DNA from: Paraprevotella xylaniphila YIT 11841
GTDB lineage: Bacteria; Bacteroidota; Bacteroidia; Bacteroidales; Bacteroidaceae
Direction of reading: 5' to 3'
DNA length: 64,000 bases
NCBI RefSeq assembly: GCF_000205165.1
Contig: NZ_GL883865.1
Span: 170,425 to 234,424, forward strand
In this document: positions 38,163 to 46,814 of the stretch, in pieces
Numbering within the stretch: the first letter of the stretch is position 1
Layout: each line of letters opens with the position of its first letter
Notes under the pieces: model-generated
Database searches by the model: none
What the model was told of the DNA's origin: nothing
What the model saw: the letters and a program-made list of their open reading frames with translations, nothing else
Translations under genes and position numbers: made by a program

Positions 38163-39134
38163 ATGGACGTATTAACTCAAATCCGGAAACCGGTGGAGCG
38201 TGAAATGAAAGATTTCGAGTCGCTTTTCGGTATTACTCTGCAGCACCAGAATCCTCTTCTCATGATAGCCTTGCGGCATGTGTTGAGCCGTAAGGGGAAG
38301 TTGATGCGTCCGATTTTGACTTTGTTGGCTGCAAAAAAGTACGGTGAAATCAATGATTCCGTATTGCATGCCGCCGTGAGTTTGGAGATGTTGCATACGG
38401 CCAGTCTGGTGCATGATGATGTGGTAGACGAGAGTGGCGTACGTAGGGGACAGTCCTCTGTGAATGCCCTTTTGGATAATAAGGCAGCCGTCTTGGTGGG
38501 CGATTATCTCTTGTCTACGGCTTTGAAGCATGCGGCCATGGCCGGTGACCTGAGGGTAGTAGATTTGGTCGCTCGTTTGGGGCAGACGCTTTCCGATGGG
38601 GAATTGCAGCAGTTGTCTAACGTGAAGTCCGATGAAATCAGCGAAAATCAGTATTTCGAAGTGATTCGGCGTAAAACAGCTTCTTTGTTTGCCGTATGTG
38701 CCGAAGTCGGTGCTTTGTTGTCAGGAGCATCGGAAAATGAAATCCTTCGTTTGGGTGAGTTCGGCACTTACGTAGGTATCTGCTTTCAGATTCGTGACGA
38801 TGTCTTCGACTATTATGATGCTGAAGTAGGTAAACCTACGGGAAATGACATGAAAGAAGGTAAGCTTACTCTTCCGGTGGTGCATGCCGTACTTCAGCCT
38901 GGCGCAGAGACGTGGCATGAGACGGCGTTGAAAGTACGTGCGGGCAGAGCCACAGAAGAAGAAATCTCGGCTTTAGTGAACTTTACCAAGCAGTCGGGCG
39001 GTATAGAGTATGCCCGTCGTAAGATGGATGAAATTCGTGAACAAGCGGTCGGTTTGATAGGTGCTGACGGGAACGAGGCCGTAGGTGAAGCCTTACGTTT
39101 GTACTTGGATTTCGTATTGAAACGAGTGTCTTAA
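38163..39134 (+). CDS. Polyprenyl (octaprenyl-type) diphosphate synthase
   Basis: This trans-prenyltransferase makes the long isoprenoid chain, in this lineage most likely for menaquinone. The 323-residue protein has the first Asp-rich motif LVHDDVVDESGVRRG (about 81-95, DDVVD) and the second FQIRDDVFDYYD (about 207-218, DDxxD). GKLMRPILTLLAAKKYG (about 46-62) is the IPP-binding start. Chain length cannot be read reliably. Menaquinone would feed the fumarate reductase encoded at 46.8 kb. Confidence 0.92.
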   Translation: MDVLTQIRKPVEREMKDFESLFGITLQHQNPLLMIALRHVLSRKGKLMRPILTLLAAKKYGEINDSVLHAAVSLEMLHTASLVHDDVVDESGVRRGQSSVNALLDNKAAVLVGDYLLSTALKHAAMAGDLRVVDLVARLGQTLSDGELQQLSNVKSDEISENQYFEVIRRKTASLFAVCAEVGALLSGASENEILRLGEFGTYVGICFQIRDDVFDYYDAEVGKPTGNDMKEGKLTLPVVHAVLQPGAETWHETALKVRAGRATEEEISALVNFTKQSGGIEYARRKMDEIREQAVGLIGADGNEAVGEALRLYLDFVLKRVS

Positions 39135-39169
39135 TAGGGTGGGAGGATGATTTGTTTCCTCCAGTCCGA

Positions 39170-39859
39170 TTATAGACGATTGATTTCTTCCGTATCCAAT
39201 CCTGTACAGGCTGCTATCGTATGGGTTGGTATGCCATTGGCTTTCATCTGTCTGGCTATGTTTAGCTTTTCTTCTTGCATTCCTTTTTCAATACCTTTTT
39301 CAATTCCCTTTTCAAAACCCTTTTCAATACCTTTTTGCATCCCTATTTGCATCCCTTTTTGTTCTCCTTCCTTTGTGGCTTTTTGAACGGCGAAGTCAAT
39401 GGTGTTTCTCCAGTCGCGGTATACTTTCAGGCTCGTTTCGTAGTGGTGGTATTCCTCTACGGTGAACTTCGCGATTTCTGCTGCCTCGAAGAACCGGGTA
39501 AAGACGCGTTCCTGTAGCGTAGCGGGCTTTTCCATCAGCCGCGTGAGGTTGCGTAGCACGAAGAGCCATTTGTCGAACATACTGTCAAGTTCTTCTTCTT
39601 TCTTGTTGAACTTGGGCATTTCCAAATAGATGAACGTCAGCTTGTCGTAGAACACCTCCCGGGTCTTGCTGTCGGTCAACTGCACTTCGTGGTGGAAGTA
39701 CCCGTCGTGGGTGTGGTCGAACACGAAATTCAGTATGGCGATGACGTACACGGCCTTGAGTTGGTAATCCCAATCGCCGCGCTTTCCCTGCTGCTGTATG
39801 GGGAAGGAAGCGTAGTACAAGCTCCTTTCCTTGAAGAACAGTTGCTGTCCGCGTTGCAT
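39170..39859 (-). pseudogene. Truncated Rpn-type nuclease/transposase-like protein
   Basis: The 229 residues match the middle and C-terminal parts of Bacteroides Rpn/PD-(D/E)XK transposase-family proteins (about 280-310 residues). Matching parts include YVIAILNFVFDHTHDGYFHH, LTFIYLEMPKFNKKEEEL and RWL-type KWLFVLRNL, followed by a low-complexity KGIEKGFEKGIEKG repeat and a terminal MKANGIPTHTIAACTGL helix. The N-terminal part of about 70 residues that carries the nuclease core is missing, and nothing upstream supplies it. It is probably a decayed copy or a regulatory fragment. Short repeats around 39279-39366 encode the KG repeat and could vary in number. Confidence 0.6.
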
Positions 39860-40122
39860 GTTTTGTCGTTCACTGTCATAAGATAGTTTTCGTCAAATGA
39901 TTCAATGAGAAAGTATTTTTTTTATCTTGTTCTTACTGCATTATGGTAAAAGCTGTTTTTTTTAATAAATATCTTTGTGCTTGTTAGAAACAATGACATT
40001 TTGCTATTTTTTTCATGTTGGGCTATGGTAAAGGATAGATAAAATAGAGGAAAAAGATGTTCTTGTTTTAATATTTAAGATAGGATTATTGCTCTTATCG
40101 CGCATTTCTCTGCCAAAATCCG

Positions 40123-40185
40123 GATTTCTTTCAGCCGAACGAAAAATCGTTTGGCTGAAAGCGGAAAATGTTTCTCAGCAGATTG
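40123..40185. repeat. Intergenic repeat of the 22-bp family with a hairpin
   Basis: Two reverse-orientation units begin at 40142 and 40164, and the left side forms a hairpin TTTCAGCCGAACG/CGTTTGGCTGAAA (40129-40141 with 40148-40160, one G-T pair). The 39860-40527 gap has no supported gene; it is AT-rich, with one more inverted repeat, CCTGCCACA/TGTGGCAGG (40294-40302, 40326-40334). Confidence 0.65.
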
Positions 40186-40527
40186 GGATGGGAATCTCCG
40201 AAAAATGGCGTGAGAACGGGATGGAGTGGGGGATAAGGCCTCCGGAAATGAAAGGTTTTTCTTTTATTTGGGACGGAAAAGCATACAAAAATACCTGCCA
40301 CATTTGTCACCGTTTCCGGCTTTTTTGTGGCAGGCATTGGGTTTTGTACTGACGGTGGCGTTGTGCTGCCTTTTGGGTGTCAGCAAACCATCCGCATGGG
40401 TGTCAGAATGTCATTTTCACGATGCGCGAGAATCGCGTAGAACCGACGTGTGCTTCACCGGTATGCAAATGCGCCGTTCTCGTGGGGACATGTTTGTCGT
40501 TTTGTCAAACTGTCAAAAGGGGAGGGA

Positions 40528-41442
40528 TTAGAAGAATTTCACCTCTTCTCCCGTCACTTCGCCCAATAGCAGGTTGGCCAACCGGCTTGTGCCGAGGCGC
40601 AGCCACTGGTTGGTAAGCCATTTTTCGCCTAAGACCTCTTTGACGATGGTGTAGTACACAAGGGCGTCATGTACCGTGTGCATGCCTCCTGCGGGCTTAA
40701 AACCTATCTGTATGCCCGTTTCGTCATAGTATTCCTTGATGGCTTGGCACATGACGTAAGCGGCTTCCGGCGTAGCGGCCGGTTCGAGTTTCCCGGTGGA
40801 CGTTTTGATGTAGTCCGCTCCGGCATACATGGCCAACAGGGAGGCTTTCTTGATGTTCGCGGCAGTCTTCAGGCAGCCCGTTTCGAGGATGACTTTCATC
40901 TTATGGTCTCCGCAGGCCGCTTTCAGCTCGCTGATTTCGTCGCAGAGCGTCTCGTAGTCGCCGCTCAGGAATTTGCCGACGGACATGACGATGTCTATCT
41001 CCGTGGCGCCGTCCTTGATGGCTAGGGCCGTTTCGGCCACTTTGACTTCAATCAGGGCTTGCGAGGAGGGGAAACTGCCCGACACGCAGGCTACTTCCAC
41101 GCCCTCTACTTCGAGCGATTGGCTGACGATTTGTGCGAAGCAGGGATAGACACAGATGGTGGCCACGTGCGGCAGGTCGGGGTAGGTGTCCTCGAATGCG
41201 TTCACGCGTTCCGTGAAACGGAGGATGCTTTCTTCGCTGTCCGTGGTGCTCAATGAGGTCAGTTCCACACTGCCCATCAGGAATCTTTTGACTTCCGTCG
41301 TGTTGTTTTCCGGCACTTTTTCGGCGATGATTTTCGCCACGGCTTCTTTCACGGCCTCGTCGCTGAGGTTGAGGTCGTACTTCTTCAATGCCTGTTCGTA
41401 CTTACTGGTTTCAGGCTCGTGATGATGTGTGTGCTCGCTCAT
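40528..41442 (-). CDS. deoC: Deoxyribose-phosphate aldolase
   Basis: DeoC reversibly splits 2-deoxyribose-5-phosphate into glyceraldehyde-3-phosphate and acetaldehyde in deoxynucleoside catabolism. The 304-residue form is the long type. The Schiff-base Lys lies in ADYIKTSTGKL (about 206-216). Other signatures are ATEIDIVMSVGKFLSGDY (about 147-164) and GFKPAGGMHT (about 245). The N-terminus begins with a His-rich stretch (MSEHTHHHEPE). It is the last gene of the mnmG-to-deoC run, 3 bases after the MazG-like gene. Confidence 0.95.
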   Translation of the reverse strand: MSEHTHHHEPETSKYEQALKKYDLNLSDEAVKEAVAKIIAEKVPENNTTEVKRFLMGSVELTSLSTTDSEESILRFTERVNAFEDTYPDLPHVATICVYPCFAQIVSQSLEVEGVEVACVSGSFPSSQALIEVKVAETALAIKDGATEIDIVMSVGKFLSGDYETLCDEISELKAACGDHKMKVILETGCLKTAANIKKASLLAMYAGADYIKTSTGKLEPAATPEAAYVMCQAIKEYYDETGIQIGFKPAGGMHTVHDALVYYTIVKEVLGEKWLTNQWLRLGTSRLANLLLGEVTGEEVKFF

Positions 41443-41445
41443 GAT

Positions 41446-41769
41446 TCAATGTAATTTGGGATTGTTAATATGTCGTTCTTTGTCTCTTCGGGTTTTCTTT
41501 TCGATACTTTTGCGGAGTGCTTCCGTCAGGTTCACGCCCGTCTGGTTGGCCAGGCAAATCAGTACCCAGAGCACGTCGGCCATCTCTTCTTCCAGGTTGC
41601 AGCTTTCTCCTTCCTTGAAAGACTGGTCGCCGTAGCGGCGGGCCATGACACGGGCCAGTTCGCCCACTTCTTCGGTCAGGCAAGCCATGTTGGTCAGTTC
41701 GCTGAAGTAACGTACACCGACCGTTTTAATCCATTCGTCTACCTGTTTCTGTGCTTCGTCTATAGTCAT
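41446..41769 (-). CDS. MazG-like nucleotide pyrophosphohydrolase
   Basis: This 107-residue all-alpha NTP pyrophosphohydrolase has the metal-binding EExxE...ExxD pattern: LTEEVGELARVMARRYGD (about 31-48), then LEEEMADVLWVLICLANQ (about 58-75). It is of the short MazG/YpjD type, which removes non-canonical nucleotides. It sits between dtd and deoC with only 11 and 3 bases of spacing, so it is almost certainly cotranscribed. Substrate specificity is unknown. Confidence 0.85.
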   Translation of the reverse strand: MTIDEAQKQVDEWIKTVGVRYFSELTNMACLTEEVGELARVMARRYGDQSFKEGESCNLEEEMADVLWVLICLANQTGVNLTEALRKSIEKKTRRDKERHINNPKLH

Positions 41770-41780
41770 ATTTTCCTTTT

Positions 41781-42233
41781 TTATTCTTTGTTTTTAGTGT
41801 CCATGCAGATGGTGACGGGGCCGTGGTTCAACAGGTCCACTTTCATTTCCGCTCCGAATTCTCCCGTCTGCACGGGTTTGCCAAGCGCTTCGCCCAATTT
41901 CCGGCAGAAGCTTTCATAGAGGGGGATAGCCGTGGCATGCCCGGCAGCACGGATATACGAGGGACGGTTGCCTTTCTTGTACGAAGCCATCAGGGTGAAT
42001 TGACTGATAACCAATATGTCACCTCCTGTTTCGAGGATGCTCCGGTTCATTACGCCGTTTTCGTCGTCGAAGATGCGAAGTCCTGTAATCTTACGGCACA
42101 ACCAATCTATATCCTCTTCATTGTCAGCTTCTTCTATGCCTAACAGGATTAAAAGTCCGCCTTGTATGGCTGATTTGCAGTGACAGCCGATGCTCACCGA
42201 CGCATGGCTGACGCGTTGTATCACGGTTCTCAT
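41781..42233 (-). CDS. dtd: D-aminoacyl-tRNA deacylase
   Basis: DTD removes D-amino acids (and Gly) mischarged onto tRNA. The 150-residue length is normal. The catalytic SQFTL motif is at about 97-101, and the usual GPVT cis-Pro motif appears as NHGPVTIC (about 136-143). GEFGAEMKVDL precedes it. The Asn-His before GPVT is a small variant of the common NDGPVT. Confidence 0.92.
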   Translation of the reverse strand: MRTVIQRVSHASVSIGCHCKSAIQGGLLILLGIEEADNEEDIDWLCRKITGLRIFDDENGVMNRSILETGGDILVISQFTLMASYKKGNRPSYIRAAGHATAIPLYESFCRKLGEALGKPVQTGEFGAEMKVDLLNHGPVTICMDTKNKE

Positions 42234-42284
42234 GTGTTTAGCGTGCGTTTGGTTCTTTGCAAAGATACGGAAAAAGCCTGCATG

Positions 42285-44114
42285 TCATGCTTCCGCAGGC
42301 AGGTTTTCTTGTATTATTTTCGCTTTGGCCTGCCCGATTTCCGCGGCCAGTTCGTCGAACGACGCTTCGCGGATGCGTTTTACGCTTTTAAACCGTTTGA
42401 GCAACTGGGTTTTGGTCTTCTCGCCGATGCCTTTGATGGTGTCCAGTGCCGAAACGGTCTGGTGTTTGCTGCGTTTGTCGCGATGGAAAGTGATGGCAAA
42501 ACGGTGCACTTCATCCTGTATCTGGGTCATGAGCCGGAACACTGGGCTGTCTGTCTTCATGCCGATGACGATTGGCGGGAAGCCGAACAACAGTTCGTTG
42601 GTGCGGTGGCGGTCGTCTTTGGCCAGTCCGGCGATGGGGATGCGCAGTCCGAGTTCGTCTTCTACCACTTCGCGTACCACCTCCATCTGTCCCCGTCCGC
42701 CGTCCGTGATGATGAGGTCGGGCAATTCGCCTTGTTCAGCCATGGCGCGTGAATACCGGCGGCGTACCACCTCTTTCATCGAGGCATAATCGTCCGGCCC
42801 GACCACGGTTTTGATGTTGTATTTGCGGTAGTCTTGTTTGCTAGGTTTGCACTTTTTGAAGACTACGCAGGCTGCCACGGCATCCATCCCCGAGATATTC
42901 GAATTGTCGAAACATTCGATGCGCATGGGGAGTTTCTCAAGGTGCATGGCTTGCTGTATTTCTTTCATCAGCCGTACGCTTTTCTGTTCCGGATTGAGCT
43001 TTTCGGCCTGTTTGAGCCTGTCCAGTTTGTATTGTTTTACGTTGAGTACGGAGAGTTCCAGCAGTTTCTTCTTGTCTCCCCTTTGCGGGACGGTGAAGGT
43101 GACGCCTTCCATTTCCACTTCGATGGGAAAGGGGGTGATGATTTCCTTGGAACGGCTCTTGTAGCGTTCCCGCATTTCTGCGATGCCCAGTGTCAACAGT
43201 TCTTCGGGAGATTCGTTCATCCGTTTTTTATATTCAAAGGTGAAGGCCTGGTTGATACTCCCGTTCGTCACGTGCAAGTAGTTGATGTAAGCTGCGTTTT
43301 CATCGTCCTCAATGGAGAAAACGTCGATGTTGTGAAGGACGTTGCTCACCACTTCGCTCTTGCTCCGGTAACTTTCCAAAAGGTTGTACTTCCTTTTGAT
43401 GGTCTGCGCCTCTTCGAAACGCATTTCTGCCGCCAACGCTTGCATTTCGGCGAGCATGTTCCGGCTGATTTCGGCTGTGTTTCCTTTCAGGATTTCCTTG
43501 GCTTCTTGGATGGATTGGAGGTATTCTTCGCGGCTTTGCGCTCCGATGCAGGGGCCTTTGCAGTTCTTGATGTGGTATTCCAGACAGACGTTGAACTTTC
43601 CGCAACGGATGTTTTCAGGTGTGAGCGCGAGGTGGCACGTGCGCAACGGATAGAGGTTCTTGATGAGTTCGAGTAAGGCATTCAGCGTGGGGATGTGGCT
43701 GTAAGGGCCGAAGTATGTGGATCCGTTGCGTACGATGTGCCGTGTCTTGAAAATGCGGGGAAAGTATTCGTTGGTCACACAAATGGACGGATAGGTCTTG
43801 TCATCCTTCAGCAACACGTTGTAATGCGGTTTATAGCGTTTGATAAGGTTGTTTTCCAATAAAAGCGCGTCTTCTTCGCTGTTTACTACTATATACTTGA
43901 TATCCCTGATTTTACTGACCAACATGGCTGTTTTCCGGCTTTGGTGGTCTTTGCTGAAATAGGAATAGACGCGCCGTTTCAGGTTTTTGGCTTTGCCCAC
44001 ATAAATGATTTCCCCATCGTCGTTCAAATATTGGTAGCATCCCGGGCTGTCCGGCAGGTTTAGGACGATACCTTTCAAATAAGCGTCTAGCTTTTCTTTT
44101 TCTTCGGTCGTCAT
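42285..44114 (-). CDS. uvrC: Excinuclease ABC subunit C
   Basis: UvrC makes the two incisions of nucleotide excision repair. I start at MTTEEKEKL; a longer frame begins 22 codons earlier in the intergenic DNA. N-terminal GIY-YIG nuclease: SPGCYQYLNDDGEIIYVGKAKNLKRR (given as SPGCYQYLND and EIIYVGKAKNLKRR, about 23-48). Cys-rich region around YHIKNCKGPCIG. The UvrB-binding region is in the middle (ALAAEMRFEEAQTIKRKY). The RNase H-like 5' nuclease includes RIECFDNSNISG (about 397) and DLIITDGGRGQM. The C-terminal (HhH)2 region includes LDTIKGIGEKTKTQLLKRF. Length is complete. Confidence 0.97.
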   Translation of the reverse strand: MTTEEKEKLDAYLKGIVLNLPDSPGCYQYLNDDGEIIYVGKAKNLKRRVYSYFSKDHQSRKTAMLVSKIRDIKYIVVNSEEDALLLENNLIKRYKPHYNVLLKDDKTYPSICVTNEYFPRIFKTRHIVRNGSTYFGPYSHIPTLNALLELIKNLYPLRTCHLALTPENIRCGKFNVCLEYHIKNCKGPCIGAQSREEYLQSIQEAKEILKGNTAEISRNMLAEMQALAAEMRFEEAQTIKRKYNLLESYRSKSEVVSNVLHNIDVFSIEDDENAAYINYLHVTNGSINQAFTFEYKKRMNESPEELLTLGIAEMRERYKSRSKEIITPFPIEVEMEGVTFTVPQRGDKKKLLELSVLNVKQYKLDRLKQAEKLNPEQKSVRLMKEIQQAMHLEKLPMRIECFDNSNISGMDAVAACVVFKKCKPSKQDYRKYNIKTVVGPDDYASMKEVVRRRYSRAMAEQGELPDLIITDGGRGQMEVVREVVEDELGLRIPIAGLAKDDRHRTNELLFGFPPIVIGMKTDSPVFRLMTQIQDEVHRFAITFHRDKRSKHQTVSALDTIKGIGEKTKTQLLKRFKSVKRIREASFDELAAEIGQAKAKIIQENLPAEA

Positions 44115-44183
44115 GGCGTTTGGAATTGGATATGGAAAGGGGACAATACAGCGTGCTGCATGTCCCCGTTGAAAAAGCAATTT

Positions 44184-44714
44184 TTAGACACGTAGGAGGG
44201 TGCTGATTTCAATGCCTTCGTCGAAAACCTCGCGTCCGTTCAATCCTTCGCCCGTCAGTTCGATAATGAAATTGATGTAGACGTGTGCCGGATTAAACTT
44301 CTTCACCAAGTTGTAGGCCGCTTTCATGGAACCGCCTGTGGCAAGCAAATCGTCATGAATGAGCACCACGTCTTTTTCGTCAATGGCATCTTTATGTATT
44401 TCTATCGTATCCTTGCCGTATTCTTTCATATAACTTTCCTGTAAGGTTTCGGCCGGAAGCTTTCCGGGTTTCCGGCACATGACGAAACCAGCACCCAGTT
44501 TCACCGCAAGGGCGGCACCGAGGACGAAGCCGCGCGACTCTATGCCGACCACCTTTGTGATGCCTTTGTCCTTATAGATTTCATACAATTCATTCAGCAT
44601 GATCTTCATGCACTTCGCGTTTTTGAAGAGTGTCGTTACGTCCTTGAACTGAACTCCGGGTATAGGGAAGTCCGGAATGTTTCGCAGATTCTTCAGTAAT
44701 GTTGGATTGTTCAT
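44184..44714 (-). CDS. apt: Adenine phosphoribosyltransferase
   Basis: Apt salvages adenine to AMP using PRPP. The 176-residue protein has FPIPGVQFKDVTTLF (about 16-30), VVGIESRGFVLGAALAVKLG (about 56-75) and the PRPP-binding VLIHDDLLATGGSMKAA (about 117-133), all typical. It lies between uvrC and mnmG on the same strand; the 61-base gap to mnmG contains the parS-like palindrome. Confidence 0.95.
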   Translation of the reverse strand: MNNPTLLKNLRNIPDFPIPGVQFKDVTTLFKNAKCMKIMLNELYEIYKDKGITKVVGIESRGFVLGAALAVKLGAGFVMCRKPGKLPAETLQESYMKEYGKDTIEIHKDAIDEKDVVLIHDDLLATGGSMKAAYNLVKKFNPAHVYINFIIELTGEGLNGREVFDEGIEISTLLRV

Positions 44715-44747
44715 AACCAGTATTTTATCTGTTGATAATTTAAGTTT

Positions 44748-44763
44748 TGTTTCACGTGAAACG
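44748..44763. promoter_or_regulatory. parS-like ParB-binding palindrome
   Basis: TGTTTCACGTGAAACG matches the widely conserved bacterial parS centromere consensus (TGTTTCACGTGAAACA) at 15 of 16 positions, including the whole GTTTCACGTGAAAC palindrome. It lies in the mnmG/apt gap. parS sites mark the region near the replication origin, where ParB loads for chromosome segregation. No parA or parB gene is in the window, and I saw no cluster of DnaA boxes. Confidence 0.7.
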
Positions 44764-44775
44764 TAGAGCTTTTGG

Positions 44776-46647
44776 CTACCGTCCCAAAAGCACGAGCAGC
44801 ACGTTGATGTCGCTAGGAGAAACGCCAGGGATGCGTCCGGCTTGTGCCAATGTTTCCGGGTTGATTTTCTCTAATTTCTGGCGGGCCTCAGTAGACAGGG
44901 AAATCATGCTTTTGTAATCGAAGCGGCCTTTTATCTTAATGCTTTCCAAGCGCTGCATCTTGTCGGCGATGATTCTTTCGCGGGCAATATACCCATCATA
45001 CTTTATCAATACTTCGGCGGCTTCGATGATTTCATCCCGTCGGTCGGTCAATGTGTCGAGCAGGGCCTTTAACGGTGTGATATGTTCGGCAATGTTTTTC
45101 ACCGTGATTTGCGGACGGTTGATTAATTCGAAAAGTTTGCATCCGTATTTGAGCGGTGTCGTGCCTAAAGCTTCCAGTCCGGGATTGATCAGGGCCGGTT
45201 TCAACGAGAAGTCTTTGCAGAAACTTACGATATGCTCGACAGCTTCCTTTTTAGAAAGCCAATGGTCATAGCGTTCACGTGTAGCCAGTCCTATCTGGTA
45301 AGAACGTTCCGTGAGGCGTGCGTCTGCATCATCCTGGCGAAGCAAGATACGATATTCTGCCCGCGACGTGAACATGCGATAAGGCTCGTCTACTCCTTTA
45401 GTGACTAAATCGTCGATGAGTACGCCGATATAGGATTCGTCGCGATGCATGATGAAAGGTTCTCCTCCGGAACATTTCAAGGCGGCGTTGATGCCGGCTA
45501 CGATGCCTTGCCCGCCTGCTTCTTCGTAACCTGTGGTCCCGTTGACTTGTCCGGCCATGAACAAGCCCGGCAGTATTTTCGATTCCAACGTATGGTACAG
45601 TTGGGTGGGGTCAAAATAATCGTATTCTATGGCATAGCCCGGACGGTATATGGCCAAATCGCGGAAAGCCGGGATTTTTTTCAAGGCTTCGATTTGGATG
45701 TGGAGTGGCAGGCTCGATGAAAATCCGTTTAGATAATATTCTTGCGTGCTTTCGCCTTCCGGCTCTAAGAAAAGTTGGTGTTGGCCGCGTTCGGGAAAGG
45801 TGACCAGTTTAGTCTCGATGCTCGGGCAGTAGCGCGGTCCTATGCTTTGGATTTGTCCGTTGTAAAGGGGGGAATCCGGTAAGCCGCTTCTCAGTACTTC
45901 GTGGACTTCCGGATTGGTAAAACAAGTCCAACACGGAAGTTGTTTCAGTTGGCGGTCGCGCCCCATGAATGAAAATTTATGGTAGTCGTGTTCTCCCTCC
46001 TGTATTTCCATTTCCTCGAAATGTACGCTTCTTCCGTCGATGCGTACCGGTGTCCCTGTTTTCATCCGCCCGTAGTTTATACCATGGCAGGCGATGGATT
46101 CGGTCAAATGGTATGATGCCGGTTCGGCCACACGGCCTCCGGGCAACTGCGTGTGTCCGATGTGCATCAAGCCGTTCAGGAATGTGCCGGCCGTCAGGAT
46201 GACGCACCGTGCCCGAATCGTCACGTCGAAATAGGTTTTCACACCTGTCACTTCTCCGTGCTCTACGAGGAGTTCCTTCACTTGGTCTTGCCAGATATGC
46301 AAATTGGGTGTATTTTCCAGGATTTCCCGCCATGCCCAGATGAATTTTCCACGGTCGCACTGGGCGCGGGGGCTCCACATGGCCGGTCCTTTTGAACGGT
46401 TGAGCATACGGAATTGTATGGCAGTGCGGTCGGTCACTATACCCATGTAGCCGCCCAAAGCGTCTATTTCCCGGACGATTTGTCCTTTGGCAATGCCCCC
46501 CACGGCTGGATTGCAGCTCATTTGTCCTATCTTGTTCATGTCCATGGTGACAAGGCAGGTTTGCGCTCCCATGTTGGCAGAGGCTGCTGCTGCTTCGCAG
46601 CCTGCATGGCCGCCGCCTATCACTATCACATCGTAGTCGAACTTCAT
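44776..46647 (-). CDS. mnmG: tRNA uridine-5-carboxymethylaminomethyl modification enzyme MnmG (GidA)
   Basis: MnmG, with MnmE, adds the carboxymethylaminomethyl group at wobble U34 of certain tRNAs using FAD. The 623-residue length is normal. FAD-binding VIVIGGGHAGCEAAAASANMG (given as VIVIGGGHAGCEAA and SANMG, about 7-27), SCNPAVGGIAKGQIVREID (about 44-62), GTFLNGLMHIG and FTSRAEYRILLRQDDADARL (about 420) are characteristic. It starts the mnmG-apt-uvrC-dtd-MazG-deoC run. mnmE is not in the window. Confidence 0.97.
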   Translation of the reverse strand: MKFDYDVIVIGGGHAGCEAAAASANMGAQTCLVTMDMNKIGQMSCNPAVGGIAKGQIVREIDALGGYMGIVTDRTAIQFRMLNRSKGPAMWSPRAQCDRGKFIWAWREILENTPNLHIWQDQVKELLVEHGEVTGVKTYFDVTIRARCVILTAGTFLNGLMHIGHTQLPGGRVAEPASYHLTESIACHGINYGRMKTGTPVRIDGRSVHFEEMEIQEGEHDYHKFSFMGRDRQLKQLPCWTCFTNPEVHEVLRSGLPDSPLYNGQIQSIGPRYCPSIETKLVTFPERGQHQLFLEPEGESTQEYYLNGFSSSLPLHIQIEALKKIPAFRDLAIYRPGYAIEYDYFDPTQLYHTLESKILPGLFMAGQVNGTTGYEEAGGQGIVAGINAALKCSGGEPFIMHRDESYIGVLIDDLVTKGVDEPYRMFTSRAEYRILLRQDDADARLTERSYQIGLATRERYDHWLSKKEAVEHIVSFCKDFSLKPALINPGLEALGTTPLKYGCKLFELINRPQITVKNIAEHITPLKALLDTLTDRRDEIIEAAEVLIKYDGYIARERIIADKMQRLESIKIKGRFDYKSMISLSTEARQKLEKINPETLAQAGRIPGVSPSDINVLLVLLGR

Positions 46648-46669
46648 TTTTAACTTGTTTTTACGGTTA

Positions 46670-46677
46670 CAAAAGTA
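46670..46677 (-). promoter_or_regulatory. Promoter -7 element (TACTTTTG) of mnmG
   Basis: An exact TAnnTTTG match on the minus strand, 22 bases upstream of the mnmG start. No clear -33. Confidence 0.45.
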
Positions 46678-46708
46678 GTGATTTTTAGGAATATAATTCG
46701 GCTATTTC

Positions 46709-46739
46709 TTTGTGTTATTCAGGATTTAGAGTAATTTTG
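46709..46739 (+). promoter_or_regulatory. Full Bacteroidetes promoter of frdCAB
   Basis: TTTG (46709-46712) and TAATTTTG (46732-46739) are separated by 19 bases, matching both the -33 and -7 parts of the Bacteroidetes sigma consensus. It is the best promoter I can see in the window. The leader to the ATG is about 70 bases. Confidence 0.7.
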
Positions 46740-46814
46740 CAGAACCTTATCAGGAGGATGAAGATGTAGGAATTCCTTTATATTATTTATTAAATATTTT
46801 AAATTCAATCATTT

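Noticed and set aside
39279..39366. Short direct repeats considered as a CRISPR array
   Set aside because: The repeats are contiguous, about 12-24 bases, without spacers, and encode the KGIEKG repeat of the Rpn-like protein.
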